DNA of 64,000 nucleotides from Onchocerca volvulus. Lineage: Eukaryota; Nematoda; Chromadorea; Rhabditida; Onchocercidae. Below, in pieces: positions 36,558 through 49,154 of this stretch. How positions within the stretch are numbered: position 1 is the first letter of the stretch; the number at the start of each line of letters is the position of its first letter. The notes below the pieces were generated by a model. It had not been told where the DNA came from and searched no databases. It was given only the letters and a program-made list of their open reading frames with translations. Location: NCBI GenBank assembly GCA_000499405.2, contig HG738140.1:7901560-7965559 (forward strand), written 5' to 3'. The position numbers and the translations under genes were made by a program.

Positions 36558-39500
36558 TTAAATGTTGAACTGATAAAAAAGATCCGGACTCCACTTTAAA
36601 TCGGTACCAATTACAAGTGTACCATTCCGGAAACTTGCTGTATAATAGATTGCTTTATAGAATGTGCTTGTTGTCTTTGCTAATGAACATTGTTCCGTCA
36701 ATAATTTCTAAAATATCACGACCATTGTTCACGGCAGAAATTTATTTTTAATAAAAGATTGATGAGAAAAAGAAAAACGAAGTTTCGAACTGATTCGGAA
36801 AAGGCGTTAAGTAAAAGATATAAAAATTCAATTCTTACTAAAATTATTTTCCATGACATAGAACTTTTCAAAATTTACGAATTGATGATCTGATAAATTT
36901 AATTGCACCTCTGTTTTTTCATGTACAATTCGATGAGTAAATTATTCAATAAAGTTCTCAAAAATCTCGAAAAAATTAAACTCTAAAAATTAATCAAGAT
37001 TATCAAAACTAACCTCTAAGAGTTTTTTTCGTTGAGAAATCAGTCGCAGCAAATGTTCACCATAATTTGAAATCATTTCAACATATGGTGTTATATTGTT
37101 TATCACTAAGTTGACCACTTTAAGTGATGTATTTATATTTTTCATTGGTTCATACTAAAATCGAACTCATTTTACTCGTTGTATAGTATAAGATAAATAT
37201 TGAATTTAGAAGGTCGATAACTGTATATTGAACTTTGATAAGAAAGCTAAAGTTTCCATTGAGTTTTTTTGACTCATATTTGAGCGAGATTTGATTGATA
37301 ATTTTGATAGCCATTTGAAGAAAAATTGCTTTGTTTTAGTTAATTAGTAATTTGTTAAGTCGCATCATACATCGCAGAGATCATTCGAACTAAATTTCCT
37401 TATTAGCGAAATAGTTAACATCTATAAGCACTGAAGATACAAAAATACTAGTAATATACTAGAAAATAAATGATTTGTACTTTTTCAGCAAGATGTTCAT
37501 TCAAGTATTCATTGCTAACATGTATTGTTGCAAGCCATTCGAATTCCAACACTTTTACATCTATATCTTCCTGTTTGTATGTTACAAAACTTGTTAAGTG
37601 CAAATCAATTAGTGCAAAGTTATCTCGAATTGATGCAACGAGTGGCGAACGTATTTTGATGATCATTTGACCTGAACTGACATCTTTATATTTCAGGTTT
37701 CAGATATCAGGTTGTAGTGGTTCAGCTACATTTGCTGTGATTATCAAACATAATTCTTCCTATGTAGCAATGCATGCATAGTATTTGATTACAATTTTTA
37801 TAAATCTCATATTTTCCCAACTCTTGCCCATAGTTTATTTTATTTTGAGCCATAATACTTAAGCGATTGTATTGTTAATTTTTTTTCAAGAATTCCTATT
37901 TATTGAAAAGTATTCATTCGGAAAAGGTAACATTTCAAGTTAATAAGTCGGAATATCAGCTTTTTAACTCAAACTTTAAAAAATACTCATTAACTTTCAC
38001 TTTTATTCTATCATATAGTCAATCAAGCGTTAATTTCTTATGATGGGTAATATGCAGAATTGACGTTAAGTTACTAAAAAGCGTACCCGAATCGGGAACA
38101 TATAATTCTGTATCCTGTAGCAAGTCGCCCATACATTCTTCGTCATCCGAACATTTTAGGCGTAGCATTTTTTGGAATTCTGGATCTGCGTGTAATTGTA
38201 GCGTTGTATCGCCAAACGTTGTAAGCTGCTTCAGGAATATATTTAATACCGATTCTGAGATATATAAATAAACCATTTTCACTTTATCGTCCGGTGATTT
38301 CTGAAAATTTTCGACTAATTTTTCCTAAAGAGAAAAAAATCAGAAAAAACAATGCAAATAAAACGAATTACTGCATCGAAATTGTTATCTAAAAATCAGA
38401 TTGAATTAATTGAAAAGCCAAGTATATTCATGAAGTGAATCTAATCCAATGTCTGATATTTGATTTTAAGCATGATTAATGAAAGTTAATTAATGATGTG
38501 TAATGGCCATTTTAAACAATCAATTTTTTTTCCAAAAATAAGCAAACCATTAGATGCACGTCACTTTCCAATTTCTTGACGGCGGGAGTACCAAGAAGCG
38601 AAAAATCGAAATAGTCCTCAGTTAGTGTTATATCATTGTTTATCGTGGTATCAATAAGAAGATGTGTAACAGTATCATTAACCTAAAAAAAGTTTTTTTT
38701 CCTAACACTTCTGAAATTTTTGCTAATACTGCGAGAAGGTTCGTAAAATTTTGAAAAAAATATTTTCTTTTGAACTGAACTCTTATTCGATCGAAATGAT
38801 ATGTGACATTATCGAAGCAAATCAGGAAAACAATGGGATTTTGGGATCTACTTCGTGATTGCGTGATATATCTAAGTGAAAGTTAGAATAAGTCGAGAAT
38901 TACTGATATGGAGGATACTACTGGAATAGAACGATCGATGACTCTCTGCTAAAGTTTAATTTTCATTTATTAAGATTTAAAAAATGTCTTATTTTACTTT
39001 GATTTCAACGATCGGTGAACGTATCAGTTTATTCAAACGCTCCTCAAATTTGCTTGTAAAAGCTTCCAGAGCTTCACATATAACAACAGATACAGTTTCA
39101 TCCAATTCTATCCGCAGACCTTGATCAACCAATTCATGCAATTTTGGTGTCAGTTTAATGTCAATTGATCGTATTTCTGCACCACAAACTATATCTTCCA
39201 GCTAAAAAATTTTAATTTTTATTGGATACCGAAGTTTTCAGGCTAAATTGTGATCGCTTAAATGTTTGAATTATTACACAGAATTAAAGGTCATGCATAA
39301 TTTGGTGCTGATGAGTTTCCATTTTGGCTTTGAACTTAATACATAAATCTTCCATTATATTGTGAATATTATTCAACTGTATTTAAAAATCAGAAAATTT
39401 GATTGATTTTTAATCAATCATTCTCTTGGAATTTACAAATGTACTTACTAATAATTTCCCAGCAAATGTTGTAGCAATTTTAAGTTTCAAATTAATTACA

Positions 39501-40986
39501 AAACTGCTCAAATTTGCTTCCAAATGTCCCTCACGAATGGTTCGATACACTGCTCGATAAGAACTTAATAGCTGTGCTGAACCTCCGTGTAGTATTACTT
39601 CCATGGTATTATTGGATTGTATCTAAAATTTCAGCACTAGAAGTTCGTAAAATAAGACATTTTCCGAGGAAAATATATTTGTGGTAGAATTTTTAATGTT
39701 TAATTCGAATTTTCATTTTAAACAGTGAAAAAAATATGCTTTTCTGTTGAAAAAATGCCCAAGCAACTACTTTTTAATCAATGAATCAAAATATGCACGA
39801 GTAATAAATGACGTATAAGTTGAATATCTGTGTCCATTGACACTTCAATTATGTTACAAGTAAATGAGCTGATTTTGAATATCTTTGTTATTTAGGTCCG
39901 TGACGTACGCACTTACGTAATTATATTCTCAGCCCATTTATTTTTGCTTTATCAGCATTGTAATTGAATGAATATGCTTGAAGAGGAAATCCCCCGGCAT
40001 TTTTTCATGTAAGCAAAAACCGCAATCTAACCTTGTAGCTGAATCTTGGGAGTATGATATTGTGAATTCGTGGCGTAAGAATTGACACGTTCAATTTCAT
40101 TAAAGTGCGTGAAAATTCTGGTAATTCCTTGTTTTCTAGCTCTTTTTGGAACATCCGTTTCAGTTCCTGGAAAGCAACTATCAAGTGTATGAATGATTTT
40201 ATTTGTTGCCATTACTGTTTGGTAGCATATTCTAATCGATTTGAAGAATATGTCAGAAAAAATAAGATTAGCATAACTTCAGATTAATGTGACATCTGAA
40301 GATCTTGCAATTTGATTTTGCAAAATCTTACAATTGTCCAATAATTGATCATTCTTGGTGTTATTCGTACCAACATTCCAGCATTTTGTTTCAAATCATT
40401 ATCAAATTTGACATTACTTTCATGGCCAAGTTTCGTGTTCGATTGGATAACTTCTGTGTTCTGTTGTATTGCTTCCTCTTCCTAAATGTAAAACAAAGAA
40501 ATGTTTGTTTGTTTATTTGTTTGTGCTTCGTCTTCCTAAGTTAGCAGTTCCTGAGAATTTAAGTAAAGAACTAATTTTATCATGTCGTCGAATATGTTCT
40601 CAGAGAACAAAAAATGCTTGAAACAATATTCTTCGCCACGAACAACAAAGGAAAGAATAACCCAGTGATCAATGCTCGTGAGACTGAGATTTGCTTCATA
40701 TGCGTCCTTTTATCAGTTTGTCTTCTATTAGAATATATCTTATTATTACCCATTAATCATTAGTTTTATCCCCTTAAATATCTGCAGAAGAAACGTTCTT
40801 ACACAGATTGTTTTAATTATAACTTACTTCCGGATTAATTGTCTCATAATTTTTTCTAGTTGTAAGCGCGAAATCTGGTTCATATTCCAGAGCTAATCCA
40901 ACCGTATAGCTTGGTAATATTAGAAGTAAGAAATAAAACGTTGATGGTGAACCAGTGATAATTCTGATATATGATAGCGACGGCAT
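36558..40986 (-). CDS. secreted BPI/LBP/CETP-family lipid-binding protein
   Basis: Exons on the minus strand: 40986-40828, 40481-40371, 40166-40032, 39622-39449, 39376-39287 (probable), 39201-38998, 38682-38548, 38324-38087, 37671-37481, 37154-37014, 36707-36558; about 575 residues. The start ATG opens a signal peptide (FYFLLLILPSYTVGLA). Features read like the two-domain TULIP fold of BPI, LBP, PLTP and CETP: an early LTPRIHNIILPRFSYK segment, CGAEIRSIDIKLTPKL, the ICEALEAFTSKFEERLNKLI helix, the hinge segment INNDITLTEDYFDFSLLGTP, then KMVYLYISESVLNIFLKQL and a C-terminal YYTASFRNGTLVIGTDLKW. Such proteins bind lipids in extracellular fluid; C. elegans NRF-5 belongs to this family. All joins are in phase except after exon 5, where the frame reaches a stop without any GT donor. 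Skipping exon 5 keeps the frame but loses 30 residues. Confidence 0.78.
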
Positions 40987-43437
40987 GATCAAAAATTAAT
41001 TTAAAGTATGAAATAATTTCTGGCTGCAAAACAATTATATGATGGCAAATTGATACGGTAAAGTGATAGATATTGTGGCAGAAGAGAAGGTCAATGGTCT
41101 GGCAATAGTATTCCAAAAAATACTTATTAATTTCAAAGCAACCGAGATTTTTCCCGGAAGTACCAATATAAAGAAAGGATACAATTTCTTCTAAAGTTGA
41201 CTTCGGGTTTTTCGACAGAATGAGGTAGCGAAAAGGGGCGGAAAAGGTAACAATGTCATTTATATTTCTTTGAAGAAAATTGACAATCTTCGCATCTTTC
41301 TTCTCGTCGTTCTTCAAACACCGGAAATGGTTAACTACTAAAAAGTAGAGGAGCCAAACATGATTTTGATTTTTAGTGGTTTAACCACAAACATTTCCTT
41401 CTTTTCTCTTCCTTCCAACACACATTATCGAGCTGACAGACGAACATACATTCTAAAAAGTGGTTACTTTTTATTAAATCGGTCATTTGTCACCAATCCT
41501 AATGAGTTGACAGAAAACGGTTGCAAAATTTACACAGTTCTCTATGAAAAAAGCGCATCGATAGTTCGCGGTGGTTCTCCGGAAGTGAAAATGTATGTTT
41601 TATTGCTGTATTTAAAATTTTGACAAGAAAATAAAATTTTTATCGCGCACGCCAGAAGAATACGAAAATCGACTGTTTGCATGGAACATGAAGAACTTGC
41701 TTTTTATAATGGCTAATCTCTTACACTGTCAGCAGTTTTTAGAAAAATATGACTTGCATTCTGCTAATATTTTTTTTCCGTAAAATATAATCTTTATGAA
41801 AGTCGAGTTGAAGATTAAATTGCAGAAATACTTTTCACTTTAATTTTAATTAAAAATAACGATATACCGCAATATAAAATATTTCTTCTATCCAATTTAC
41901 AATTATATTTTAACTTTTGAATTTGTCTATAAAATAAATTAACTAGAACTAAATATTCAGAGTAATTTTAAATATAATTCTGAATGGACAATTTATCGCA
42001 GTAAATGTTCTTCAATTTTATTCAAGTTGGCATTAAATACTGTATATTTATAATGATCAGCAAATATTTTCCAAGTCAATTTTCATTTCCTAATTACTTG
42101 TAAAAAATTTTAATTTCAGTTTCGTTCTGAATCAGGGCTGTTGAAATTATCAGTATCACACGTCTTATTTTCTTCAAGTTTTGACATTTAATTAGAAAAT
42201 GAAATCAAGAAAGGTGATGTAATGCAGTTGAAGTATATGTTCTATTTTTAGCAATGCCATTCAATTCTTCAAAACTAACTGCTGTTGTCAAACAGGCTGG
42301 CATCTTATCAAAGTTCTACTGCTGAGTGCTGTCAATTTTGTCAGGAAGTTCTACAATTTTTCTCAAAGTACAGAAAAAAAGACATCGATAATGGAAAAGC
42401 GTGACATTTCATATTCCAGCATCTTTCGACGGTTTTTCAAATCAGTGGCAGTAATAAATCAAAAATCAATGTTGTCCAAGTTTTCTTTCAATTTGATTAA
42501 ATTTGCATGTTAATAATTCTCAGAATGAAATTTATGTTCAAATTTGATACAGAAGTTCAAAGATTAGTGAAAAAGAAATTTCGGGTTTTGCTCTTGTTTA
42601 ACTTTCACCATAAATTAAGTATCATTTTCTTTTTTTTTTCCGGAACGAAACTTAATGAACTTAAACTTGTTTACAGTAATACCTTGAATTTTGTAGCCTG
42701 AAAAAAATTGTTACGGAAAGTAATAAATATCAAACTGAAAAAATTTCTTAATGTCTCAAAAATTGAAAGAAGACAATAATTTTTTATTTAAGACGATAAA
42801 TTTTCATGATTTGAAATTAAATTAATATTGTTTCACTCAAATTTTGTTTTACTTCTTATGAAATGTTAATTTGCAATTTAATAGTTAACATTAAGCTTAA
42901 ATGTTTTCCAAAAATATGTAAATTTTGCAGTGTTTTCCCCAAAAAATTAGATTTAAAAAAAAACATTTGACAAACTTGATTAGTTAAGAAGCTTGTATTG
43001 ATTTCACGATTCTGAGGAATAAGAAGGGAAATATTATACATATCAGAATTAAAGCAAATAATCTTTAAGATAAAATTCTAGAAAAACCTGGAAAACTGGC
43101 ATAAATATAAAATCCGATTACAATTTTTTATTTCTTATCATAAATCCAATAAATGATTGGTTACATTAACTTCAATTGTATCGAACTCTCCATTCGTTTA
43201 AAATACTTTTAAATTAGAATTATTTCTTAGGCTAGTTTTCGAATTTGAAAATTTGCAGTTTTCTGTTTAGAAATTGATATTTCATCATAGAATTGAATTT
43301 TTCTTTTCACAAATATTAATCATATAACTTTAAAAATGATAAATAAGCAGGTTCAGAAGTATATGAATCATGCAACATGGAAGTAACTGGCAGAAGTGGG
43401 AAAATACAAAAATTCGATAACATCATAGTACGGTAAA
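40987..43437. other. region between BPI-like and DB-module genes
   Basis: A minus-strand frame at 41317-40880 overlaps the first BPI-like exon in another frame and is probably chance. A plus-strand frame at 41360-41623 has less biased composition (RADRRTYILKSGYF, then ELTENGCKIYTVLY) and ends near a GTATGT donor, so it may be an exon of an unrecognised gene, but no partner exon was found. The rest is AT-rich without gene signs. Confidence 0.4.
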
Positions 43438-46020
43438 TTAAAAATTTCGTAAAAATGGTTTCAACGAGTTCCGTGACAACATATCGGTCCAGAAGCAGCT
43501 TTTGATGCTCTCAAAACGTTCATAGCAAATTAAATAGCTGTAGTCCAGGTGTGTGATGTTACCTGGACGTTGATCGCAGAATATTAAACACTTATCACCG
43601 GCCAATGTTGTTCCAACTCCTTGAATTGAAAATATTATAATTAGCAAAATTATTAATTTGCATCAATAATGCAATCACAAATGAACAAAGACTAATAAGG
43701 TCCTCCTCCTCGTAGAAAAGTTTGATATACCGTAAATGATAGGAAAGAACAGCTTACCAGCTTAGAAAAGTCTGAAAGCTAAAATCTAAAAAGCAGTATA
43801 TCATTTCTGATCTTAAATTTCTAGCAAAAACAAAAGAAGAAATTATGAGAGCAAATGTAAGCTAAATGAATTTGATTTCAAATTTCAAAAAAACAGTTTA
43901 ATTTAATGATTTTCATTGCTTCGTATTTAAAATACTGATTAAATCAATTAAGATAAAATTTTTTCTTCTTATGTTTTTATAATTCCACGATGAATCACTT
44001 AATATTAATACTGTACATAAGCAATCATTTTTAAAGTACTAAAGAACATTTACTTTTTGATTAAGAGTAATTTCTTTGCAAAATTATTGTAAACTCTCAG
44101 TTTTTCCAACCTTATTTTACCATATGATATTTTGAACTACAATAAATTTCCATTTAAAATTCTATAATTTTTCCCGAATGAAGATAAAAAACGAATAAAC
44201 CAAAAAGTAGTTAATTTATAAAATAACTAGTTCATTAAAATAAAATTTAATTAATCCTTTAAATAGCAAAAAATTTTATTGTTGAATTAATTTTTCATGC
44301 TCTTTTTTAAATGAAATAAATTTCGATCAATTTTTTCGAATTATAGAGATATTGCATTTGGCCAATGGATACGTATAAGATATTTATTCATTCTCGACAC
44401 ATCCAAAAATTTCAAGAATTTTGTGAAATTTAAATTTACAATATTATAAAACGATGATATTTTCATTTCAACTTTAAATGCAATAAAAGATTACCATTTC
44501 GAGCGCAGCATTGACGATGATCGCGTCCTTGTGCGGCACAAAATTGTATTTCTGCAGCAGCCGAGACTGGACAGGCGTCACGTTTAAAATACATATTTAT
44601 GAACTGCAATATAAATGATCATCGATTTCGAGATATAAATTTAATGAATGAAAATCAGTTATTCTCATCATCTCAATATTCACAAATATTCACATAATTT
44701 GCCGCTCTAATCGAAAAATTCATGAGAAATTTACGAAGCAATAAAAGATCATTTTAATCAAAAATTTAATCAAAATGATAAAACTCAATTTTAACTATCC
44801 ATCTAGAAAAATAGTATTTTGCGTACCCAAAAGCACAGTACCCATTTTCTCATATATTCCTCTGGATAGATTTCGATCTTTGAAATGTAAAAATTTTGAA
44901 GTAATAAATGAATGAAACAAATAAGCATTCGACCTAAAATCTACATGAATCTAAAATTTCTACGAATTTTTCGTCCTAAAATCTATATGAATCACTTGTC
45001 TAAGCATATAAATAGAATCTTTTGCTTAGTATCGATCAATTTTTTAAAAATGTTTCCTTTTTAACAAATAATATCAGTATTTGAAACATTAGCTGAGATT
45101 TTGTATTGAGAAGAAAAATGCCAATTGAATGGAATTTCAATTCCTGACAAATCATTAAATTTCTACTTAAAATTTTTATTAAATTATTATATGGAGTACC
45201 GCATCTTTAGTATAATTATCAATGGAACACTTTTGCAAGCAAGCTTCCGGAAGTCCTCTTCTTTGACAACATTCCATGAACAATTGATTGGGATTCTGTA
45301 ATTTAGAACTTAAAAAGATAGACAAAATTTTTTTATCGATTAATTGAAAACTGAAATGGATTCAAAGGCTTTGATCAAATTTTCTGCTAACACATCTGGC
45401 TCTAATGAATTTAAAAATGATTTTCAACTAATTGCGAAAAATGTATGCTTTCACAAATTTACTTTTAATTCCTCCTTCTCCAGATCAGGTTGAAAAACAT
45501 TTGCGCCACGAGCTCGTGCTGCCATTGGTGTACAACCATATGGTCCACACTGATAACCTGGATTGCAAGCCGGTTGGCATACTGGTTGATGCTGAACCTG
45601 AGGTTGGCAACCTCCCATTCCACCGAAACCGGGACCGCAAACACCATTTGCTAAACACTGCAAATACAAGTGAAATTGTGCGATAATATTTCTGATACTC
45701 AGGTTCATAAGACCTTTTTTTCACTATGCAAGAATTTTAAAATAATTTGCCATTTAAAGGAGATTAAATTAAAAAATGGTAGAATCTAAAATCTTTGATG
45801 ATAATACTTTGGTAGCTTTATTTCTCGAAATTTAAGAATGCAGATCAACCAGAGCTGAGGAGGTGAAAGTGTTCTTCGTCATGTAGTTATCCTCAGAAGA
45901 GAATCAGAATCGGTTTTCAACACTAATGTTTTTTGCACAAATTGAGACAGTAAGGACTTGAGTAATCAAATTTAAATAGAATACATTTACCATCAAAAAC
46001 ATAGTAATAAAATATTTCAT
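43438..46020 (-). CDS. secreted DB-module protein with Gly/Cys/Pro-rich N-terminus
   Basis: Five exons on the minus strand: 46020-45991, 45657-45463, 45295-45200, 44603-44495, 43619-43438; all phases agree, giving 203 residues. The short first exon (MKYFITMFLM) starts a signal peptide. Residues about 11-55 are rich in Cys, Gly and Pro (CNPGYQCGPYGC) and run into a basic AARARG stretch. The remainder is the DB module, a nematode-enriched extracellular cysteine domain: FMECCQRRGLPEACLQKCSI, then AAQGRDHRQCCARNG, TTLAGDKCLIFCDQRPGN and YERFESIKSCFW. The CC pairs and the FCDQRPGN motif are diagnostic. Function of the module is largely unknown; secretion and disulphide bonding are inferred. The last intron uses an AAG acceptor. 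Confidence 0.9.
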
Positions 46021-47091
46021 TAGTTATAGTATTTGTTGGAATGATTGTTAAATGAATTCTCATAAAATTATTCAAAAGATCTTTGGAGAAAAAAAAAAAA
46101 TTACCGAAAATGTGGCCGGTATAAATGGAATCAGGATTGAGAAAAGTGGCAACAAGGACATTGTCCAGATATTTGCAAATATATCGGTGACAGGTGACAG
46201 TGCTCTAGTAAGGGAAAATTCGGGACGAAAAACTAGACAGGATAGCTTGTCGAAAATGCAGGCCAGTTCAATTTATATGCAATTTTCAATAGCCTTCACC
46301 ATTTATTGTCCAGCGGCTTGCAGGGCGGTACTTAAATGAATTGCTGTATTTAAAACTAAAATTTACAAATAAAAATTTGAATTGTGATGAATTAAAGATT
46401 CCTGAAATCGTCTGATTTTCTTTTGAAAAAAATTCAGATAAAAAATGCAATTTATTAGCAAATGATTTAAGATGAGATTTGAAATAAAAGTGAAATGGCA
46501 TGAGAATTCACCACAAGTTATTTATTGGAAACGGAGATCAAATATGAAAAACAGTTATCTTCAATGAGTTGGTAATGAAAATGCTATTTAAAAAATGAAA
46601 TCGAAAATGACATTATTTCAAAATGGAATAGCGATGTTAAATACTTGTGTTCTATGTGTTTTGATGAAGCATAATACGGAACAAAATAAATATTCAAAAA
46701 ATCCGAATGGTAAAACTGTTCTTTGCAATATCAGTAAGATATTCTCAAAAATTCATTCTGTGAAGTCCTCAATTTATGATCTTTGGTTTGAAAGATCTTT
46801 TGGATAATAAGTTAGCATTATAGCTACTACACTGACTCTTTTATAATCTAAAACTTTGAAAATTATTAGATAGCCAAAATCTGTGACTTTTTTGGAAGGC
46901 AAAAATAAAGATTGACATTTTATATAAAATGTAATATTTCTACAAAGGAAGCCAATGAATTCATTAAGTTATCCTTTTGATGTTTACTTAGTGCTTGGTT
47001 TTATAAATGTGCAATTAAATTTTTGAATATTGGATTGTCATACAGTAATGATTAATTGTTACATGATAGTAGATGGAATTTGCCGACGGTG

Positions 47092-47325
47092 AAGAATTTG
47101 CATATTTTATGGCCTTTGAGGAAAAATACACAATGATCCGAAAATCCTGTTCTTTTCTTCAAACTTCACTTCTTCCTTTCTGCCATTTGAGCTCCTAAAT
47201 TTTCTTTGATGGCACATAAATTAATTTTTACAATACTTTTTTAATGGTCAGTTTTGTATTTGCATTTATACATTTATTGCTAACCAATCCTCAAAGGCCA
47301 TAAAATTTTGTGCAAATCCTTCTAA
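47092..47325. repeat. inverted repeat pair, MITE-like
   Basis: Left arm near 47092-47124 reads GAATTTGCATATTTTATGGC then CTTTGAGGA; the right arm near 47290-47322 is TCCTCAAAGGCCATAAAA then TTTTGTGCAAATCC. The arms pair over about 30 bases with one short indel and are separated by about 165 bp of non-coding sequence. Size and shape fit a non-autonomous inverted-repeat element. No target-site duplication was identified. Confidence 0.6.
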
Positions 47326-49133
47326 TGCAAAATATCTGACAAGGTCAAAATGTTCGAATTATCTGAAGTTTCGGAAAACATTATGCTTTTAAAATGTTAA
47401 CTCTACAAACTTCTGCGCTATTCTGAATTCTATTCATTTACAGCAGTAAAATAGGTCACGTCCTATTGTTTCACTAGTCACTGAGCTACACTGAATTCTC
47501 AAAGTATTATAATGAAATTCGTTGCTGAATTTCAGGAAGAAAAAAGCTAGACATTGGGGTGGGATACAATATTGCTGCATAATATTTATTATATTTGAAG
47601 CCTAGAATGCAGCTTGTGTGGAATGGGATTCTTCACACATCCTTAATCGTAGGCTTCGTATGATTGAATTTTCTGTCGTGAAAATTTTTCATTTTGTTGT
47701 GTTGTGATAGAAACGAATCCTTTTGTAAAAAAGATGCTTTTTGATTGATGGAGAACTGATTCTTCGTTTATGTTACAAGCAATTCCTAGGGAATATTCAA
47801 GTAAATTGATCGTTGGGTTATTCTTTCCTCTATCGCTCGTGGAGAAGAATGCTGCTCAACTGAATTGTCAGATTGTTGCTACTGTCGCATCGCTTCAAAC
47901 TCCGAACATTTTTTATAATTTTTTTAAATCACTTATGAATGTGTAAGAAAAAAAAAATATTTTCGATGCTTATTAATAAAAGTTAAAAATTTATAATTTC
48001 TCAGTTCGAGTAATATTTATTCTTATCTTTATGAACTTTATCATTAATTCTTTCTGCCAATCTTCAGTTTTAGTTTATGTGCATTAATGAAAACAATGCA
48101 ACTAAAGTTGCTCGGTGAAAATAGTAGGAAAACTTGCTCTACGATAAATGTGTTGGTAAGAGTTTTCTTTTTTTTTCTTTTTTTTCATCAAACATACTGC
48201 CATTATTTCATTGTTGGTCAAATGTAATGGATTTTGTCTGAACAGATTATTATGAATTTTTAGATAAAAACATCACAATTGCTTTAGATGATATGTGACT
48301 TAACCTTTAACCTTTAACCTCTTGGAATTGTAGTCGATGTCAGTTTTAGCATTTTCTTACTCCATAAAGATACGAAGTTTTGCGATGTGAGGATGATTTT
48401 TTTTTACCGGAAATAAAAAAAGATCAAATACGACAATCAATGAAGAATAAGTCATATTCTTTACGCTGTTCAAGTTGTAGTACAATTTTTACTAAGTCTG
48501 ATGCAAGAAAGAAGAAAGAGAGTTCTTAAATTTTTTCGGTTGGAATTTTGAAGAATTTAAAATAGTTGAATTTAAATGCAAAAAAGCTAACTTATTATGT
48601 AAAAACTCATTTGGCATGATTAGAATTGAATATGCAAATTCAAATCTGAAAAAGGAAAAGTATGTATATCTTTCTGATTCGATAAACAAATAAGTTTTCT
48701 AATAAAATTTAACATGCAAAATTCAAAACAAGAAAACGTTGGAAAATATAATTGGACCTTTAAGCATAGTTGATTCACCGTTTAAATTGGGAAAAGTCGA
48801 TTGAAATCATTTAATTTCAGAATACCTGTTGCATTACGGTTGAATAGGAATTGCACAGTATCGTATAAAACTTAATCTATTTGTTAATTTAGAACTTTCA
48901 AGAGAAAAACGAAAAACTGATAGTTCAGACTAGACTATATAGTTTTCATATAATGTAAATTTAGGCCATATTGAATAATATTGCATATATTTCCTGTATA
49001 GTTCCTCATTCATAATGAACAGAAAATACAATTTACCGAACAGTTTAAGGAAATTATAAACATAATTATAAACGTACTTTTTTCGTAAAAATTCCGGTTA
49101 ATTAAGCGAAGAAAAGCTGTTACGCTATGAAAT

Positions 49134-49154
49134 GCTTGACAAACATTGTCAAGC
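49134..49154. repeat. short perfect hairpin
   Basis: GCTTGACAA and TTGTCAAGC pair perfectly around a 3-base loop, in non-coding sequence. It may have no function. Confidence 0.6.

Noticed and set aside
37470..37670. Plus-strand frame opposite BPI-like exon 9.
   Set aside because: Antisense shadow of a well-supported exon.
40880..41317. 145-codon minus-strand open frame.
   Set aside because: It overlaps the BPI-like signal-peptide exon in a different frame, is rich in Phe/Ile/Tyr/Asn, and has no recognisable domain; probably chance.
45432..45686. Plus-strand frame opposite DB-module exon 2.
   Set aside because: Mirror frame of a Cys/Gly-rich exon; the minus strand has splice sites and a known domain.
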